Shown here one piece after another: positions 7,836-17,307 of a stretch of DNA of 64,000 bases (positions within the stretch are counted from its first letter, which is position 1; each line of letters opens with the position of its first letter). The notes beneath the pieces were generated by a model. The model did not search any database. It was given only the letters and a program-made list of their open reading frames with translations, and was not told the origin of the DNA. The DNA is from Streptomyces sp. NBC_00440 (GTDB lineage: Bacteria; Actinomycetota; Actinomycetes; Streptomycetales; Streptomycetaceae): NCBI RefSeq assembly GCF_036014215.1, contig NZ_CP107921.1, forward strand, positions 2,241,501 through 2,305,500. Direction: 5' to 3'. A program made the position numbers and the translations under genes.

Positions 7836-8162
7836 TCAGCGTCCGACAGCTTTGCGCAGCTGCTGCTTGTTCATTGTCGAGCGGCCTTCGACGTTCTTCT
7901 TCTTCGCCTCTTCGTAGAGCTGGTCCCTGGTCGGGCCCTGCGAGCCGCTGTGTGAGCGCTCGCCGCCGCGCTGGGATGCCGATTTCGGGTCCCTTGTCGA
8001 AACCTTGCCGGGCGACTTGGCCTCGCCCGCCCGTGCCCGTTCCTTGTTGACGGTGCGCGCGGCGATCTCCTCGGCCCGGCTCTCCGACGTACCGCGTTTT
8101 TCGGCGCTTTCCTTGACGTGCTCGTACTGGCGCTCGCGCTTGCGACTGGATCCTGCCGGCAT
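7836..8162 (-). CDS. small basic protein, plasmid-stabilisation-protein-like
   Basis: A 108-residue, highly charged, Lys/Arg-rich protein. Motifs are SRKRERQYEHVKESA, EIAARTVNKERARAGEA and a C-terminal Rho-N/SAP-like helix pair (TRDQLYEEAKKKNVEGRSTMNKQQLRKAVGR). Chromosomal homologues in Streptomyces are commonly annotated plasmid stabilisation protein, although no plasmid role is shown. Start ATG 8162 has AAGGAG seven bases upstream; the longer ORF upstream is not supported. The C-terminal motif suggests nucleic-acid binding. Confidence 0.75.
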   Translation of the reverse strand: MPAGSSRKRERQYEHVKESAEKRGTSESRAEEIAARTVNKERARAGEAKSPGKVSTRDPKSASQRGGERSHSGSQGPTRDQLYEEAKKKNVEGRSTMNKQQLRKAVGR

Positions 8163-8506
8163 GACATTTCTCCTTATCCATGCGTGCTCTGCTCTCCGCC
8201 TGCCCGCATTTGCGGCGCACCTCACACACTCGGTCCAGGAGCGCACCGCTGCAATCGGAGAGCCGCCGGGCGGCATTCGAACGAAGCGCCGGTGCGTCAG
8301 CGGGGCAGCACCCCGCACCGTGGCCACAGTCGTCCGATGCGATCGCAGGACCGGGGACCGCGCGTCTGACCGGGGCGCCGCGCGTCTCAGTCGAAGGGCC
8401 CCTGAGCGTCCGCTCCCGGGAAGTACGTACGTGATGGCGAGCAGCACGGCGCCGACGGCCGGAACGGCCGTCGGCGCCGAAGGAGTTCTTGCCCGGTCAG
8501 TTCATT
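8163..8506. other. intergenic region, no gene seen
   Basis: About 340 bp between the small basic protein and the phospholipase gene. It contains the phospholipase terminator at 8448-8478. A short hydrophobic minus-strand frame (LLAITYVLPGSG) is visible but has no clear start signal. Confidence 0.5.
8448..8478 (-). terminator. hairpin terminator after the phospholipase gene
   Basis: Perfect 13-bp GC stem (8448-8460 with 8466-8478) and 5-nt loop, 29 nt downstream of the phospholipase stop on the minus strand. Confidence 0.82.
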
Positions 8507-10621
8507 TCAGTGGTGGCGGGCTATTTCAGTGGTGGCGAGCCGGCCGGCGTAGCGCTGCGTCCAGGTGCTGTCGGTGTCGGCGGTGACGACCACGTCGTAG
8601 TAGCCCTCCTGGGTCGGCCACATGACGACCTTCGTCCTGCCGGGGGCCACCGTGACCTTCTGGGTGCGGCCGAGGTAGTCATGGGCGGCGAGCGTGTAAT
8701 GCACCGGCTTGCTGCCGCCGCCCCTGTTGTGCAACGTGAGCTTCACCCGGGCCTCGTGCCTGGCGCCCTCCCCCTTCAACAGGTCGGCCTCCACTCGCGG
8801 GAGGCCGCCGGCCGTCTCTCCGGCGGGCGCGAGCTGGCCGGCGAAGGAGCGTACGAACCCGTCGTTGGAGTAGATCGAGAACGCGTACTTGCCGTCGGTG
8901 GCCTTGGTGTCCCAGGTGTACTCGCGCGGCTTGCGTGCCGTGACGGTGAACGGTGTGTTGGAGAACGCCTGGTACTTGTCGGGGAAGACCTGGAAGCTCA
9001 GGGCCTTGTCCTCCGGGCCGCCGGTCAGGGTCATCGTGGCGGTGACCGTCCCCGATGCGGGGTCCTCGGAGATCACCGCGTGCGGGTGGAAGCTGAGCGG
9101 ACGCGGCTTCATCTGGTCGGCGGCCATGGACACCGGCTGCTCGGCGAGCGGGGCCGTGAAGGTGGCGGGCCCCGGTTGCGGGTGGGTGAAGTCCAGGGCA
9201 CTGGTCAGGTCACCCGCGATCGAGCGCCGCCAGTCGCTGATGTTGGGGCAGCGGAACGGCTTGCCGAGATGGGCCGCCCAGGTCTCCAGGAACTTGATCG
9301 TCGACGTGTGGTCGAAGACCTCCGATGCGACGTACCCGCCACGGCTCCATGGCGAGACCAGCAGCATCGGCACCCGCGGACCGAAACCGAGAGGATAGTC
9401 GCCGGCGTACTCGCGCGCCGTGCCCGGCTCGGGCCACGGCGGCAGCACATGGTCGAACTTCCCGTCGTTCTCGTCGTAGTTGAGAATGAAGAGGGTGTGG
9501 TCCCAGATGTCCGGGTTGCCCTGCAGGATGTCGAGGACCTTCTTGACGTAGCGCTCGCCGTGCAGGGTGTCCGCACCCGGGTGCTCGCACCAGTTGTACG
9601 GCGCCACGATCCAGGAGACCGCCGGCAGCGGGTGCTCCGCGCCGGGCCGGCAGGCGTCCTGGAGGTTCTTGAGGACCGCGTCGAGGTTGGCCTCGGAGTC
9701 GTCCTCGGGTGAGGTCGTACCCGAGTAGTACATGGCGTTGCCGCGCCAGATCAGCCCGGTGCCGGGCCGCAGCTTCGGGTCGTCGGCGCTCAGCCCCTCC
9801 GGGTCGAACCCCTTGAAGTACTTCAGCTCGTTGTCGCCGTAGTCGCCGACCCAGCTGCTGATGTAACCCTGCCGCCCGTCGCCGCTGTTGTCGGAGTAGA
9901 GACGCCAGTCGATGCCGGCCTGCTGGAGCTGCTCGGGCACCGTGGTCCAGGGACGGGAGTAGTTGGACTCGTCCGTATTGCCCGTCTCGGTGTTGGCGGT
10001 ACCGCTCCACAGGTACTTCCGGTTGGGGTCGGTCGGCCCGAACTCGGAACAGAAGGTCTGGTCGGCGATCGTGTACTGGGCGGCGACCGAGTGGAAGAAG
10101 CTCATGTACGCGTCGCTGTGGTAATTCATGCAACTGGTGCCGCTGTGCTGCACCCACAGATCCCACTTGCGGTGGTCGACGTCACCCCAGGCACCGTGGT
10201 CGTTGCCCCAGGCGCCGTCGTCGACCTGCGGGGTGACGACGGTGCCGTTGGCGTCCTTCTGCTGGAAGACGGTGGTTCCGTCCTGGAACCGCAGCGCCTG
10301 CTTGTCGTTGAAGCCGCGCACGCCGGGGAACGAGCCGAAGTAGTGGTCGAAGGACCGGTTCTCCTGCATCAGGATCACGACATGCTTCAGGTCGGCGATG
10401 GTGCCCTTGAAGCCCTTCGGCAGGGCGTGCCTCGGGCTCGGAGCGGCGTACGCGGCGCCCGCCCCGGCGGTCGAGCCGAGCACCAGCGTCCCCGCGGCAA
10501 CTCCCGTTCCCTGGAGGAAACGGCGGCGGGTGGCGCCGGTCGCGGTATCGGGTCTGTCGCCGAGCTGGGACTCGGGCGTCGGGTTGATCGGATCGGTCGG
10601 GATGACCGGATCGGGGGCCAT
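8507..10621 (-). CDS. secreted phosphoesterase, phosphocholine-type phospholipase C
   Basis: A 704-residue protein with a twin-arginine export signal (RRRFLQGTG, about residues 32-40, then a hydrophobic stretch to AYA). The alkaline-phosphatase-fold phosphoesterase domain starts at LKHVVILMQENRSFDHYFG and includes NYDENDGKFDHVLPP and the metal-site-like FDHTSTIKFLE. The C-terminal 200 residues match the repeated C-terminal domain (DUF756) of bacterial phospholipases C (LSFQVFPDKYQAFSNTPFTV). It probably cleaves phosphatidylcholine or sphingomyelin outside the cell to release phosphate. GAGGAG lies five bases before the ATG. Single gene with its own terminator. Confidence 0.9.
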   Translation of the reverse strand: MAPDPVIPTDPINPTPESQLGDRPDTATGATRRRFLQGTGVAAGTLVLGSTAGAGAAYAAPSPRHALPKGFKGTIADLKHVVILMQENRSFDHYFGSFPGVRGFNDKQALRFQDGTTVFQQKDANGTVVTPQVDDGAWGNDHGAWGDVDHRKWDLWVQHSGTSCMNYHSDAYMSFFHSVAAQYTIADQTFCSEFGPTDPNRKYLWSGTANTETGNTDESNYSRPWTTVPEQLQQAGIDWRLYSDNSGDGRQGYISSWVGDYGDNELKYFKGFDPEGLSADDPKLRPGTGLIWRGNAMYYSGTTSPEDDSEANLDAVLKNLQDACRPGAEHPLPAVSWIVAPYNWCEHPGADTLHGERYVKKVLDILQGNPDIWDHTLFILNYDENDGKFDHVLPPWPEPGTAREYAGDYPLGFGPRVPMLLVSPWSRGGYVASEVFDHTSTIKFLETWAAHLGKPFRCPNISDWRRSIAGDLTSALDFTHPQPGPATFTAPLAEQPVSMAADQMKPRPLSFHPHAVISEDPASGTVTATMTLTGGPEDKALSFQVFPDKYQAFSNTPFTVTARKPREYTWDTKATDGKYAFSIYSNDGFVRSFAGQLAPAGETAGGLPRVEADLLKGEGARHEARVKLTLHNRGGGSKPVHYTLAAHDYLGRTQKVTVAPGRTKVVMWPTQEGYYDVVVTADTDSTWTQRYAGRLATTEIARHH

Positions 10622-10885
10622 GGAAGCTCCTCACGCAGGGGCACGGACAGTCGGGGGGTGCACGCCGTAGCGTGCTCATCGAAGCCACTGGATATCAACT
10701 GCGCGTGAACACCTGTCGAGCGAGCGGTGGCCAACGGAAATGGTCACCACACGGTGGGACGAGGGACTGAAGCGGCAGCCCGCGGCGACAACGCCGAGTG
10801 CGAGCGGCCGCCCGCCCGGCCTGGGCCTGCGCCCGGGCCGGGGGTGGTTTGGTCTGTGCGCCCTGGAGACCTCGCCCACAGGGCG

Positions 10886-12274
10886 TCAGCCAGCGGTTCC
10901 CAGTGCCGTCGTTTTCGGTGCCGCCGTTGTCGGTGCCGTCGTTGTCGGTATCTCCGGCGCGAGTGAGTTGCCCGCGGGGATCCGGCCGCAGTCCGACGGG
11001 GCCGTCTTGCCGGCGAACCTGTCATTGAGCCAGCCCAGAGCGGCGGGCGCCCACGGTACGGCGGCGCCGACATGGCTGAGCAGGTCGTACTGCTGGTACT
11101 TGATCGATGTGTTGCCCTTGTCGCAGTACTGCCGGGCCAGCGCGCGCACATCTCCTGCGACCATCACCCCGTCGCCCCTTCCGATGCCCGGGAGGTTACT
11201 GAGAGTGCCCTCCAGGACACCCCCGCCGCCCTGCACGATGAACCCGGGGATGTCGGGGGTGCCGGCCGAGCCGAGGTTGAGCTTGTTCACCGCCTTGATG
11301 AAGGGGGGCACCGAATTCGGGTCCGCGTACTCCGGCTTCACCATCTTCTTCCACGTCAGCCCCGGGTACTGGCCCAGCGCGTTGGTGATCGACCCGTGTT
11401 CGAGCTTCTTGAACACCTGCGTGCCGTAGCTGTTCAGGTAGGGCGTGAAGTCGATGTCGTAGGAGCGCGCGGCTCCGATGACCGCCATGGGCGCGACGCC
11501 GGCCCAGACGGAACTGCCGCTGATGTACTTGAGGTTGTGTGCCGGGTCGACGAGCAGACCGCCTTCGGCGAAGCCCACCAGCCTCTTGTCGACGTCCGGC
11601 GCATAGCTCGGCGCGAGCGCGGCCGCCCAGTGGGTGGCGATGGCTCCGCCCGAGTAGCCGGCCAGACCAACCCGGGTGCGGGAGTTCAGACCGGTCTCCG
11701 GGGACCGGCTCGCGGCCCGGATCGAATCCAGCGTGTTCGTTCCGTACTCCGGCCCGGCTGCGAAGTCGGCGGTCTGCCCCTCAGTGTCCGGAATGACGAC
11801 GTTGTAGCCCGCCAGCAGCAGGGGCGCCATGAGGAGGGACTCTCCGTTCGCGATCAGGCCACCGAGTGAGACGTCACCAGCGATCGCCCGGGACGGTGAG
11901 TCCGCGGGGTTCAGGGAGTCGTAGAACGACTGGTACGACACGGCCTTGGCGCCATCGCCGTTGGGGCTGCGTACGATCGAGGTCACCCCGGCGGACGGGC
12001 GCCCCTGGGCATCGACTGTGCGGAACAGCAGCTGGATCGCTTTGACCGGCGTCGGGATACCGAGGACGTGGTACTGCAGCGTCCGCGTCTTGAGCACGGC
12101 GCCCGGTGCGTACGAGGACAGGGGCTTACTGCCGTCGTAGGTGTAGAACGAGTCTTCCGCCGTGGCTGTCGACGAGGCGGAAGGAGTGGCCACAGCCGTG
12201 GCCGCTGGAACGACCGCGACGGTCAGAGCAGCGACAACTGCGGTTGCCAGCTTCCGGATAGCGATGCGGTGCAT
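10886..12274 (-). CDS. secreted lipase, LIP family
   Basis: A 462-residue protein with a Sec signal peptide (AIRKLATAVVAALTVAVVPAATAVA, cleavage near residue 30). It is an alpha/beta-hydrolase of the secretory lipase family: the nucleophile elbow GYSGG follows TRVGLA, and PLLLAGYNVVIPDTEG precedes it. The C-terminus carries a Thr/Pro/Ala-rich linker-like tail (TTTAPTTAAPKTT), as in wall-associated or secreted actinomycete proteins. Likely acts on extracellular acylglycerols or esters. An inverted repeat 46-63 nt upstream may control it. Confidence 0.85.
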   Translation of the reverse strand: MHRIAIRKLATAVVAALTVAVVPAATAVATPSASSTATAEDSFYTYDGSKPLSSYAPGAVLKTRTLQYHVLGIPTPVKAIQLLFRTVDAQGRPSAGVTSIVRSPNGDGAKAVSYQSFYDSLNPADSPSRAIAGDVSLGGLIANGESLLMAPLLLAGYNVVIPDTEGQTADFAAGPEYGTNTLDSIRAASRSPETGLNSRTRVGLAGYSGGAIATHWAAALAPSYAPDVDKRLVGFAEGGLLVDPAHNLKYISGSSVWAGVAPMAVIGAARSYDIDFTPYLNSYGTQVFKKLEHGSITNALGQYPGLTWKKMVKPEYADPNSVPPFIKAVNKLNLGSAGTPDIPGFIVQGGGGVLEGTLSNLPGIGRGDGVMVAGDVRALARQYCDKGNTSIKYQQYDLLSHVGAAVPWAPAALGWLNDRFAGKTAPSDCGRIPAGNSLAPEIPTTTAPTTAAPKTTALGTAG

Positions 12275-12319
12275 GGTCCCCTCGGATTCGTCTCATGGAT
12301 CACAGGGATGGCAAACGCG

Positions 12320-12337
12320 TGTTACCTAGCGGTAACA
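12320..12337. promoter_or_regulatory. inverted repeat upstream of the lipase gene
   Basis: TGTTACC-tagc-GGTAACA, perfect 7-bp arms, 46 nt upstream of the lipase ATG. The position suits a repressor or activator site. The regulator is not identifiable here. Confidence 0.45.
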
Positions 12338-12571
12338 GCGTCGGAAATTACCATCCGGTAGGGGACTTGAACAGAGTTGCGGCACGACCTTCCGGCGCAG
12401 GGACATACGCCTGGTGGGCGCCGCCCGAGGCCCGACTCCCTCCCTCGGGCCGGCCGGCCAGAGCGATGCCGCACGCGACCGCGCTATCTCGACAAGGCCA
12501 GCCGCCTGCGATCCCGCGTCGTCTCGAATCTCGAACCACCTGAGGGACTCCGGACGTTCCAGGGGGCGCGG

Positions 12572-12599
12572 AGCCGGGAGGGCGCGGCGCCTCCCGGCT
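12572..12599 (-). terminator. hairpin terminator
   Basis: 10-bp GC stem (12572-12581 with 12590-12599) and 8-nt loop, ten bases after the stop of the DUF6461-like gene. Confidence 0.7.
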
Positions 12600-12608
12600 G
12601 CTACCGGT

Positions 12609-13298
12609 TCACACCGGCGAGGGCAGGTGCACCGCGGGCAGCAGCCCCAGCTCGATCTCCCGACGCGGCAGCGACAGCCCGAGATGCCCGCCCACCGCCG
12701 CGAACAGCCGCTTCGCCAACTCCTCCTCCACGCCCTCGCCCTCGTCCTCGCCCTCGTCCTCGGGGTTCTCGCAGCCGGGGAAGGTGTCCCGCACCGCCCC
12801 GGCCCGGCGCATGGCCGCGTCCAGCGCGGCGAACGTCCCGAACCGGTCCCCGGGCGGGACCGCCGTCTCCAGCAGACTGTCACCGGGCTCGCCGGAACTC
12901 ACTTCGCCGGCTGCGTCGACGTAGCACACCCACGGGGACTCGTGCAGGAACCGGTCCAGGCAGACGAGTTCGTCACCCGGCTCCACCAAGGTGTCCTGGC
13001 CCAGCCGGTCGAGGAAGACGAGGTGCCAGGTGGACCGCTCGACCTCCAGGACATACGTCCACTCGCCGCTCCGGCCGAACATCGCCACACTGTCGCCCGG
13101 GCTCACCCTCAGCCTATCGAAGTCCTTGAACTGTGGCGGCCGTTCGGCCCTACCGCGGTCGGCGCCGAGGCGCACCACAAAGTCCACCGGGTCCACGCCA
13201 CGCACCGCCGTGAGGCTGATGTCCGCGAGCATCCCGTCGTTGACGATCGCCCCGCTGCACCAGTGCTCGCCGATCCACGCCAAGCCGTTGTCCGTCAC
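12609..13298 (-). CDS. DUF6461-like hypothetical protein
   Basis: A 229-residue soluble acidic protein. The N-terminal pattern (LAWIGEHWCSGAIVNDGMLADISLTAVRGVDPVDFVVRLGAD) fits the DUF6461 family of actinomycetes. A low-complexity Glu/Gly/Asp run (EDEGEDEGEGVEEE) sits near residue 185. The GTG at 13298 is preferred because GGAGGGG lies eight bases upstream; an upstream ATG in the same frame would add 11 residues. No catalytic motif and no known role. Confidence 0.6.
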   Translation of the reverse strand: MTDNGLAWIGEHWCSGAIVNDGMLADISLTAVRGVDPVDFVVRLGADRGRAERPPQFKDFDRLRVSPGDSVAMFGRSGEWTYVLEVERSTWHLVFLDRLGQDTLVEPGDELVCLDRFLHESPWVCYVDAAGEVSSGEPGDSLLETAVPPGDRFGTFAALDAAMRRAGAVRDTFPGCENPEDEGEDEGEGVEEELAKRLFAAVGGHLGLSLPRREIELGLLPAVHLPSPV

Positions 13299-13373
13299 TG
13301 TGACACCCCCTCCCTCGACCTTCGCGCACACGCTACTGACCTCGGCTCGGCAGCGAGGGGCAGTCCCCCAGCT

Positions 13374-14276
13374 CTACCCACGGCAGGCAGCCGGTTTCCG
13401 TAGCGGTACGGAGCTCTGCTGTCCCATCTCGTCGCTCTGCGGGAAGTCGGTGGAGAGAGTGAGGTCTTCCCAGGTGTCGAGGTCGTGGTCGACAGCTTCA
13501 CGTCCAGCGCGGACCAGGCGCAGGGCGTCGGAGCCGAGGACCAGGTGAGCGGGCGGATCGGGTGTGTCGAGGACACGCAGGAGCGCGTCGGCGGCGCGGG
13601 CCGGGTTGCCGAGTTGTCGTCCGTCGGCCTTCTGGCGGGCGGCGCGGATGGGTTCGAAGAGTTCGTCGTAATCGGGGATGGTGCGCGGTGCGCGGATCAT
13701 CGAGCGTCCGGCCCAGTCGGTACGGAAGGAGCCCGGCTCGACGGCGGTGACGTGGATGCCGAAGGCGGCGACTTCCTTGCCGATGGATTCGAGGATGCCT
13801 TCGAGTGCGTATTTGCTGCCGCAGTAGGCGGAGACACCGGGGAAGCCGGCCAGGCCGCCCATGGAGGTGACGGCCAGGATGTGCCCGCGGCGCCGTTGGC
13901 GCATGAAGGGCAGGACGGCCTGGATGGTGGCCGCGGCGCCGAAGACGTTGACGTCGAACTGGGCGCGCAGGTCGTCCAGGGAGGTTTCCTCGAAGGTCCC
14001 TTCCAGGCCGTAGCCGGCGTTGGCGATCAGTACGTCGACGGGGCCGATTGCCTCCTCCACCTCGCCCGTCACGGCGAACACGGCTTCGCCGTCGGTCACG
14101 TCGAGGATGCGGGCGTGCGCGCGTTCCGGGTGAAGCGCGGTGAAGGCCGACGCGTCGGTGCCGCTGCGGACGGTGCCGACGACAGTGTGGCCGGCCTCCA
14201 GGGCGGCGCCGGCGAACGCGCGGCCGAGGCCGCCGCTGACGCCGGTGATCAGCAAGGTCTTGGCTGTGTATGTCAT
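13374..14276 (-). CDS. short-chain dehydrogenase/reductase
   Basis: A 300-residue classical SDR. The Rossmann nucleotide motif TGVSGGLG is at residues 12-19, NAG at about 86-88, and the catalytic Ser with YCGSK (Tyr-x3-Lys) at about 142-160. The PG motif after the active site (EPGSFRTDWAG) is typical of oxidoreductases acting on carbonyl or hydroxyl groups with NADP(H). Substrate unknown. It is divergent from the XRE regulator at 14450 with a 173-bp shared promoter region, so that regulator probably controls it. Confidence 0.88.
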   Translation of the reverse strand: MTYTAKTLLITGVSGGLGRAFAGAALEAGHTVVGTVRSGTDASAFTALHPERAHARILDVTDGEAVFAVTGEVEEAIGPVDVLIANAGYGLEGTFEETSLDDLRAQFDVNVFGAAATIQAVLPFMRQRRRGHILAVTSMGGLAGFPGVSAYCGSKYALEGILESIGKEVAAFGIHVTAVEPGSFRTDWAGRSMIRAPRTIPDYDELFEPIRAARQKADGRQLGNPARAADALLRVLDTPDPPAHLVLGSDALRLVRAGREAVDHDLDTWEDLTLSTDFPQSDEMGQQSSVPLRKPAACRG

Positions 14277-14449
14277 GCCTGGTCCTCCTTGTGCAGGGCG
14301 AGGTGCTGATGGACGCCGCGCTCCCCTTCATTCATTTCGCAGGTGTCTTCGGGCAAGCCTGTGCCGCGGCGGAAGCGGGAGCCAGGACAGGCTGTGCCGG
14401 GGTACGGCGTACCCAGGCACGCCACCAGGGGGCGGCTTAGCCTGGGCTG

Positions 14450-15292
14450 GTGACCAGCAACGATCTCGGAGATTTCCTGCGCGCCCACCGTGCACGCCTG
14501 CAACCCGGTGACGTCGGCCTCGCCTCCTACGGCCCGCGCCGGGTGGCGGGGCTGCGACGGGAGGAGGTCGCCGTCCTGGCCGGAATGAACAGCGACTACT
14601 ACGCCCGGCTGGAACAGGGCCGCGAGCGCAGCCCCTCCCCGCAGATCCTCGACGCGATCAGCGGCGCCCTGCGCATGGACGACACGGCGCGCGAGCACCT
14701 CTACCGGCTGGCAGGCGCGGTACGGGACGACAACCGGGACCTGCCGGGGGAAGCGGTCGGTACACCCCTGAGACAACTGCTCGACGGCTACACGAACGCC
14801 CCTGCGTTCGTCCTGAACCCGGCGAAGGACTTCCTGGCGGCCAACGCCCTGGCCGAAGCGCTGTTCTCCCCGTTCGAAGCCGTGGACAACCTCGCCCGCA
14901 TGACGTTCCTCGACCCAGCGGCACGGGGATTCTTCACACCCTGGGACAGATCGGCCGAGGCGGTTGTCGCCGGGCTGCGCCACGCCACGGGCCTCAGCCC
15001 CCACTATCCGCGTCTGTACGAGCTGATCGGCTCCCTGACCAGGGCGAGCGAGGACTTCGCCGCGCTCTGGGCATCACACACCGTCTACGGAAAGACTCAG
15101 GACGCCCAGGAACTCCACCATCCCGACGTAGGGCCCCTCTCGCTCACCTACCAGTCCTTCGATGTCCGCGGAGCGCCGGGACAACTGCTGGTCGTCTACC
15201 ACGCCGAACCGGGAAGCGCCGACGCCCGGGCGCTCACCCTGCTCGGAAGCCTGCACGCCACTCGCCGCGGGCAGTCCGCCGGAGAACGGTAG
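14450..15292 (+). CDS. XRE-family transcriptional regulator with MmyB-like ligand domain
   Basis: A 280-residue DNA-binding regulator. The N-terminal helix-turn-helix spans about residues 8-75 (GLRREEVAVLAGMNSDYYARLEQGRE). A C-terminal MmyB-like ligand-binding domain follows (APAFVLNPAKDFLAANALAEALFSP...GPLSLTYQSFDVRGAPGQLLVVYHAEPGS). This architecture is common in Streptomyces beside divergent SDR genes, which the regulator represses or activates in response to a small molecule or fatty acid. It starts with GTG. Confidence 0.88.
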   Translation: MTSNDLGDFLRAHRARLQPGDVGLASYGPRRVAGLRREEVAVLAGMNSDYYARLEQGRERSPSPQILDAISGALRMDDTAREHLYRLAGAVRDDNRDLPGEAVGTPLRQLLDGYTNAPAFVLNPAKDFLAANALAEALFSPFEAVDNLARMTFLDPAARGFFTPWDRSAEAVVAGLRHATGLSPHYPRLYELIGSLTRASEDFAALWASHTVYGKTQDAQELHHPDVGPLSLTYQSFDVRGAPGQLLVVYHAEPGSADARALTLLGSLHATRRGQSAGER

Positions 15293-15638
15293 TTCCGTAC
15301 CTGACGCGAAGTCAGCTCTTGGCGGGAGCCGATCAGTCGGCCAGTGGAGAACGGGTTCCGGCGGGAGTGCGAGTGCGAGTGCAGAGGAGGGGATGACGCC
15401 CTCGCGTACGGATCGGGGGCTCTGGCCAACTGCCCCGAACCGACGGCACTCTCCGGCCGTGTGCATGCCTTCGGACACACGGTCGCTCACCTCCGGGCGA
15501 CCAGTTGCCGACCTGATGAGCAAGGCTCAAGACCCGTGGATCGGCCTTGGGCTGGGACGTGAAAGGGCGTACCTTCCCGAGTGATCGATAGGTCACCGAG
15601 TAGACCGACGTTGCACCGTCGGTTGGGAAGGCGTGCTC
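15293..15638. other. intergenic region, no intact gene
   Basis: About 350 bp between the regulator and the IS256 remnant. A short GAGTGC tandem repeat (15365-15381) and a 6-bp stem hairpin (15605-15622) are visible. No coding frame is convincing. Confidence 0.5.
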
Positions 15639-15776
15639 ATGCTCAGCAAACTCGTCGAGTCCGCCCAGACCCGCTGGCGGGCCGTCAGCGGAGCCCGCCT
15701 TGTGCCTCTCGTCCACGCCGGCGCCCGCTTCGAACGAGGAATCCTGGTCGATCAGCCCCAGGAGGTGGCAGCGTGA
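15639..15776 (+). pseudogene. C-terminal remnant of an IS256-family transposase
   Basis: A 45-residue reading frame, KLVESAQTRWRAVSGARLVPLVHAGARFERG...DQPQEVAA, reproduces the usual C-terminus of Streptomyces IS256 (mutator) transposases (FKLIESAQxRWRAVNAPHLVALVRAGARFERG). The rest of the transposase and its inverted repeats are missing. Its TGA overlaps the GTG of the next gene (GTGA), so the remnant supplies that gene's upstream context and AGGAGG site. Confidence 0.72.
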
Positions 15777-16510
15777 CAACCGATACCCCCGCCGACTTCG
15801 ACCCCGTTGCCGTCCTGGAACAGATCGATGCCGCCACCGAGCATCTGCTGCAAACAGCATCCCGGTTCGCCGAAAGCGACGTACGCGCGCCGTCGCTGCT
15901 GCCGAACTGGTCCCGCGGACACGTCTTGACCCACCTTGCCCGCAACGCCGACGGCGGCCATCGACTGCTCATGTGGGCTCGGACCGGCGTGGAGACATCG
16001 GAGTATCCGAGCCTGACCGCCAGGGACGAGGAGATCGAGAATGGGGCGGGCCGCAGCGCCGATGCGCTCGTGGCGGACCTGCGTGACAGCGCCGCCCAGT
16101 TCGCCGCACAGTATCGGCGGATGACGACCGAGGCGTGGAATCGAAAGGTCCGCTGGACTCGAGGTCAGGAACTACCTGCGGCACGGGCCGCTGATTCCAG
16201 GCTGTGCGAGGTGTTGGTCCACCACGTCGACTTGAACGCCGGCTACACCCCTGTGCAGTGGCCATCCCACTTCGTCCACGACATGCTGGACCGGGTAGTC
16301 AAGTCGTTCAGCGCACGTGAGAATGCCCCTGCCATGCGGTTGCACGCCACGGACACCGACACCTGGTATCGCATCAGCGATGATCAGCCAGCACCAGAGA
16401 TCCACGGTGCAGAAAGCTCGCTCCTGAGCTGGCTGATGGGACGCTCCCCGGGCAACGACCTCGCCGTGGAGGACTGCAGGGCACTACCCAGCCCACCCTT
16501 CCTCTATTGA
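15773..16510 (+). CDS. maleylpyruvate isomerase family protein (mycothiol-dependent type)
   Basis: A 245-residue protein of the DinB/MDMPI superfamily. The N-terminal helical bundle includes the metal-binding-like motif GHVLTHLARNADG; WNRKVRWTRGQELPA and the RLCEVLVHHVDLNAGY motif (a His pair) follow. Family members bind a divalent metal and use mycothiol as cofactor, in gentisate breakdown or in uncharacterised thiol-dependent reactions. AGGAGG lies eight bases before the GTG. The gene abuts a transposase remnant, so its native promoter may have been lost. Confidence 0.82.
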   Translation: MTTDTPADFDPVAVLEQIDAATEHLLQTASRFAESDVRAPSLLPNWSRGHVLTHLARNADGGHRLLMWARTGVETSEYPSLTARDEEIENGAGRSADALVADLRDSAAQFAAQYRRMTTEAWNRKVRWTRGQELPAARAADSRLCEVLVHHVDLNAGYTPVQWPSHFVHDMLDRVVKSFSARENAPAMRLHATDTDTWYRISDDQPAPEIHGAESSLLSWLMGRSPGNDLAVEDCRALPSPPFLY

Positions 16511-16745
16511 TCACGCCCACGTACCCCACCGCAGATCGGTTGATCCACGACTCGTGACAATTGCTCCGACCTGATCGAAGCGGCCACCTGCACTACCGAT
16601 CTGCCCAGCCTCCGGCGCTACGCCCAGCACCTCGGAGGACACGTGCGGCGCAGGGGCGGGTGGGCCGGAGGTCGCCCGATTCTCTGTCGGCAGGTTCGGG
16701 ATCTTTGGGGTCCACGGCGACGACGTCGATGGTGAACCGGGCAGT

Positions 16746-16918
16746 GCTACCGACCGGCCCGCCTCCGGCAACATCCCGCACCACCCGCAGGGCTCCGAAC
16801 GGGCGTCGCAAAGCGGTGTGAGGCGCTTCTGTCGCCTGAACCGTCCCCGCGTCCCCTGTGTGTCCCCTGGATCTTGGTCCGGACGTGTGAAGGGGGGTCA
16901 CCACGCTGGCGTGGTGAC
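16746..16918. repeat. 173-bp direct repeat, left copy (truncated extension)
   Basis: Identical by eye over 173 bp to 61826-61998. After 16918 the homology resumes, diverged, with 62086-62205 (here 16919-17036). The left copy therefore lacks 87 bp present in the right copy. The missing part contains the second half of a 22-bp hairpin and a tRNA T-arm-like sequence. Confidence 0.9.
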
Positions 16919-17307
16919 GCGTCTCACCTGCGAAGATGCCGAAGGAACGGACATAAACACCCACTTCCATCCGGCTACAACCTCCTCGATCCCACTCGAT
17001 CGGGATCGGTTAGGCGTTCGCCACACCAGTTTCTCTCCGCCCAGCACGACCGCTGCCCCCGAGCGGTAAGGCAGGCTCGGAGCCAGGGCCACAGATCACC
17101 TCTGCGCCGCAACGGCATTATTCGCGAGCCTCTTTCCGCACCATTACTCGCGGCGGGCGCGGTGACCCTGCGTAGCGGAAGATCGTCCAACGGAAGCGCC
17201 GGACGGAGCCGGCCGTACGCACCGGTCTGAGCCTCCGCCATATGCCGGACCAGCACCACGCCCCTGGGGGCGACGAAAACTGGACAGAAATAACGTGCCC
17301 ATGCACC

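Larger units (their letters stand above)
12275..12608. other. intergenic region
   Basis: Holds the lipase promoter region with a 7-bp inverted repeat at 12320-12337 and the terminator of the next minus-strand gene at 12572-12599. No coding frame is convincing. Confidence 0.55.

Noticed and set aside
16511..16970. Minus-strand frames starting MLPEAGRSVA in both 173-bp repeats
   Set aside because: The shared start lies in the repeat, but the two frames diverge at once after it and neither has a domain.
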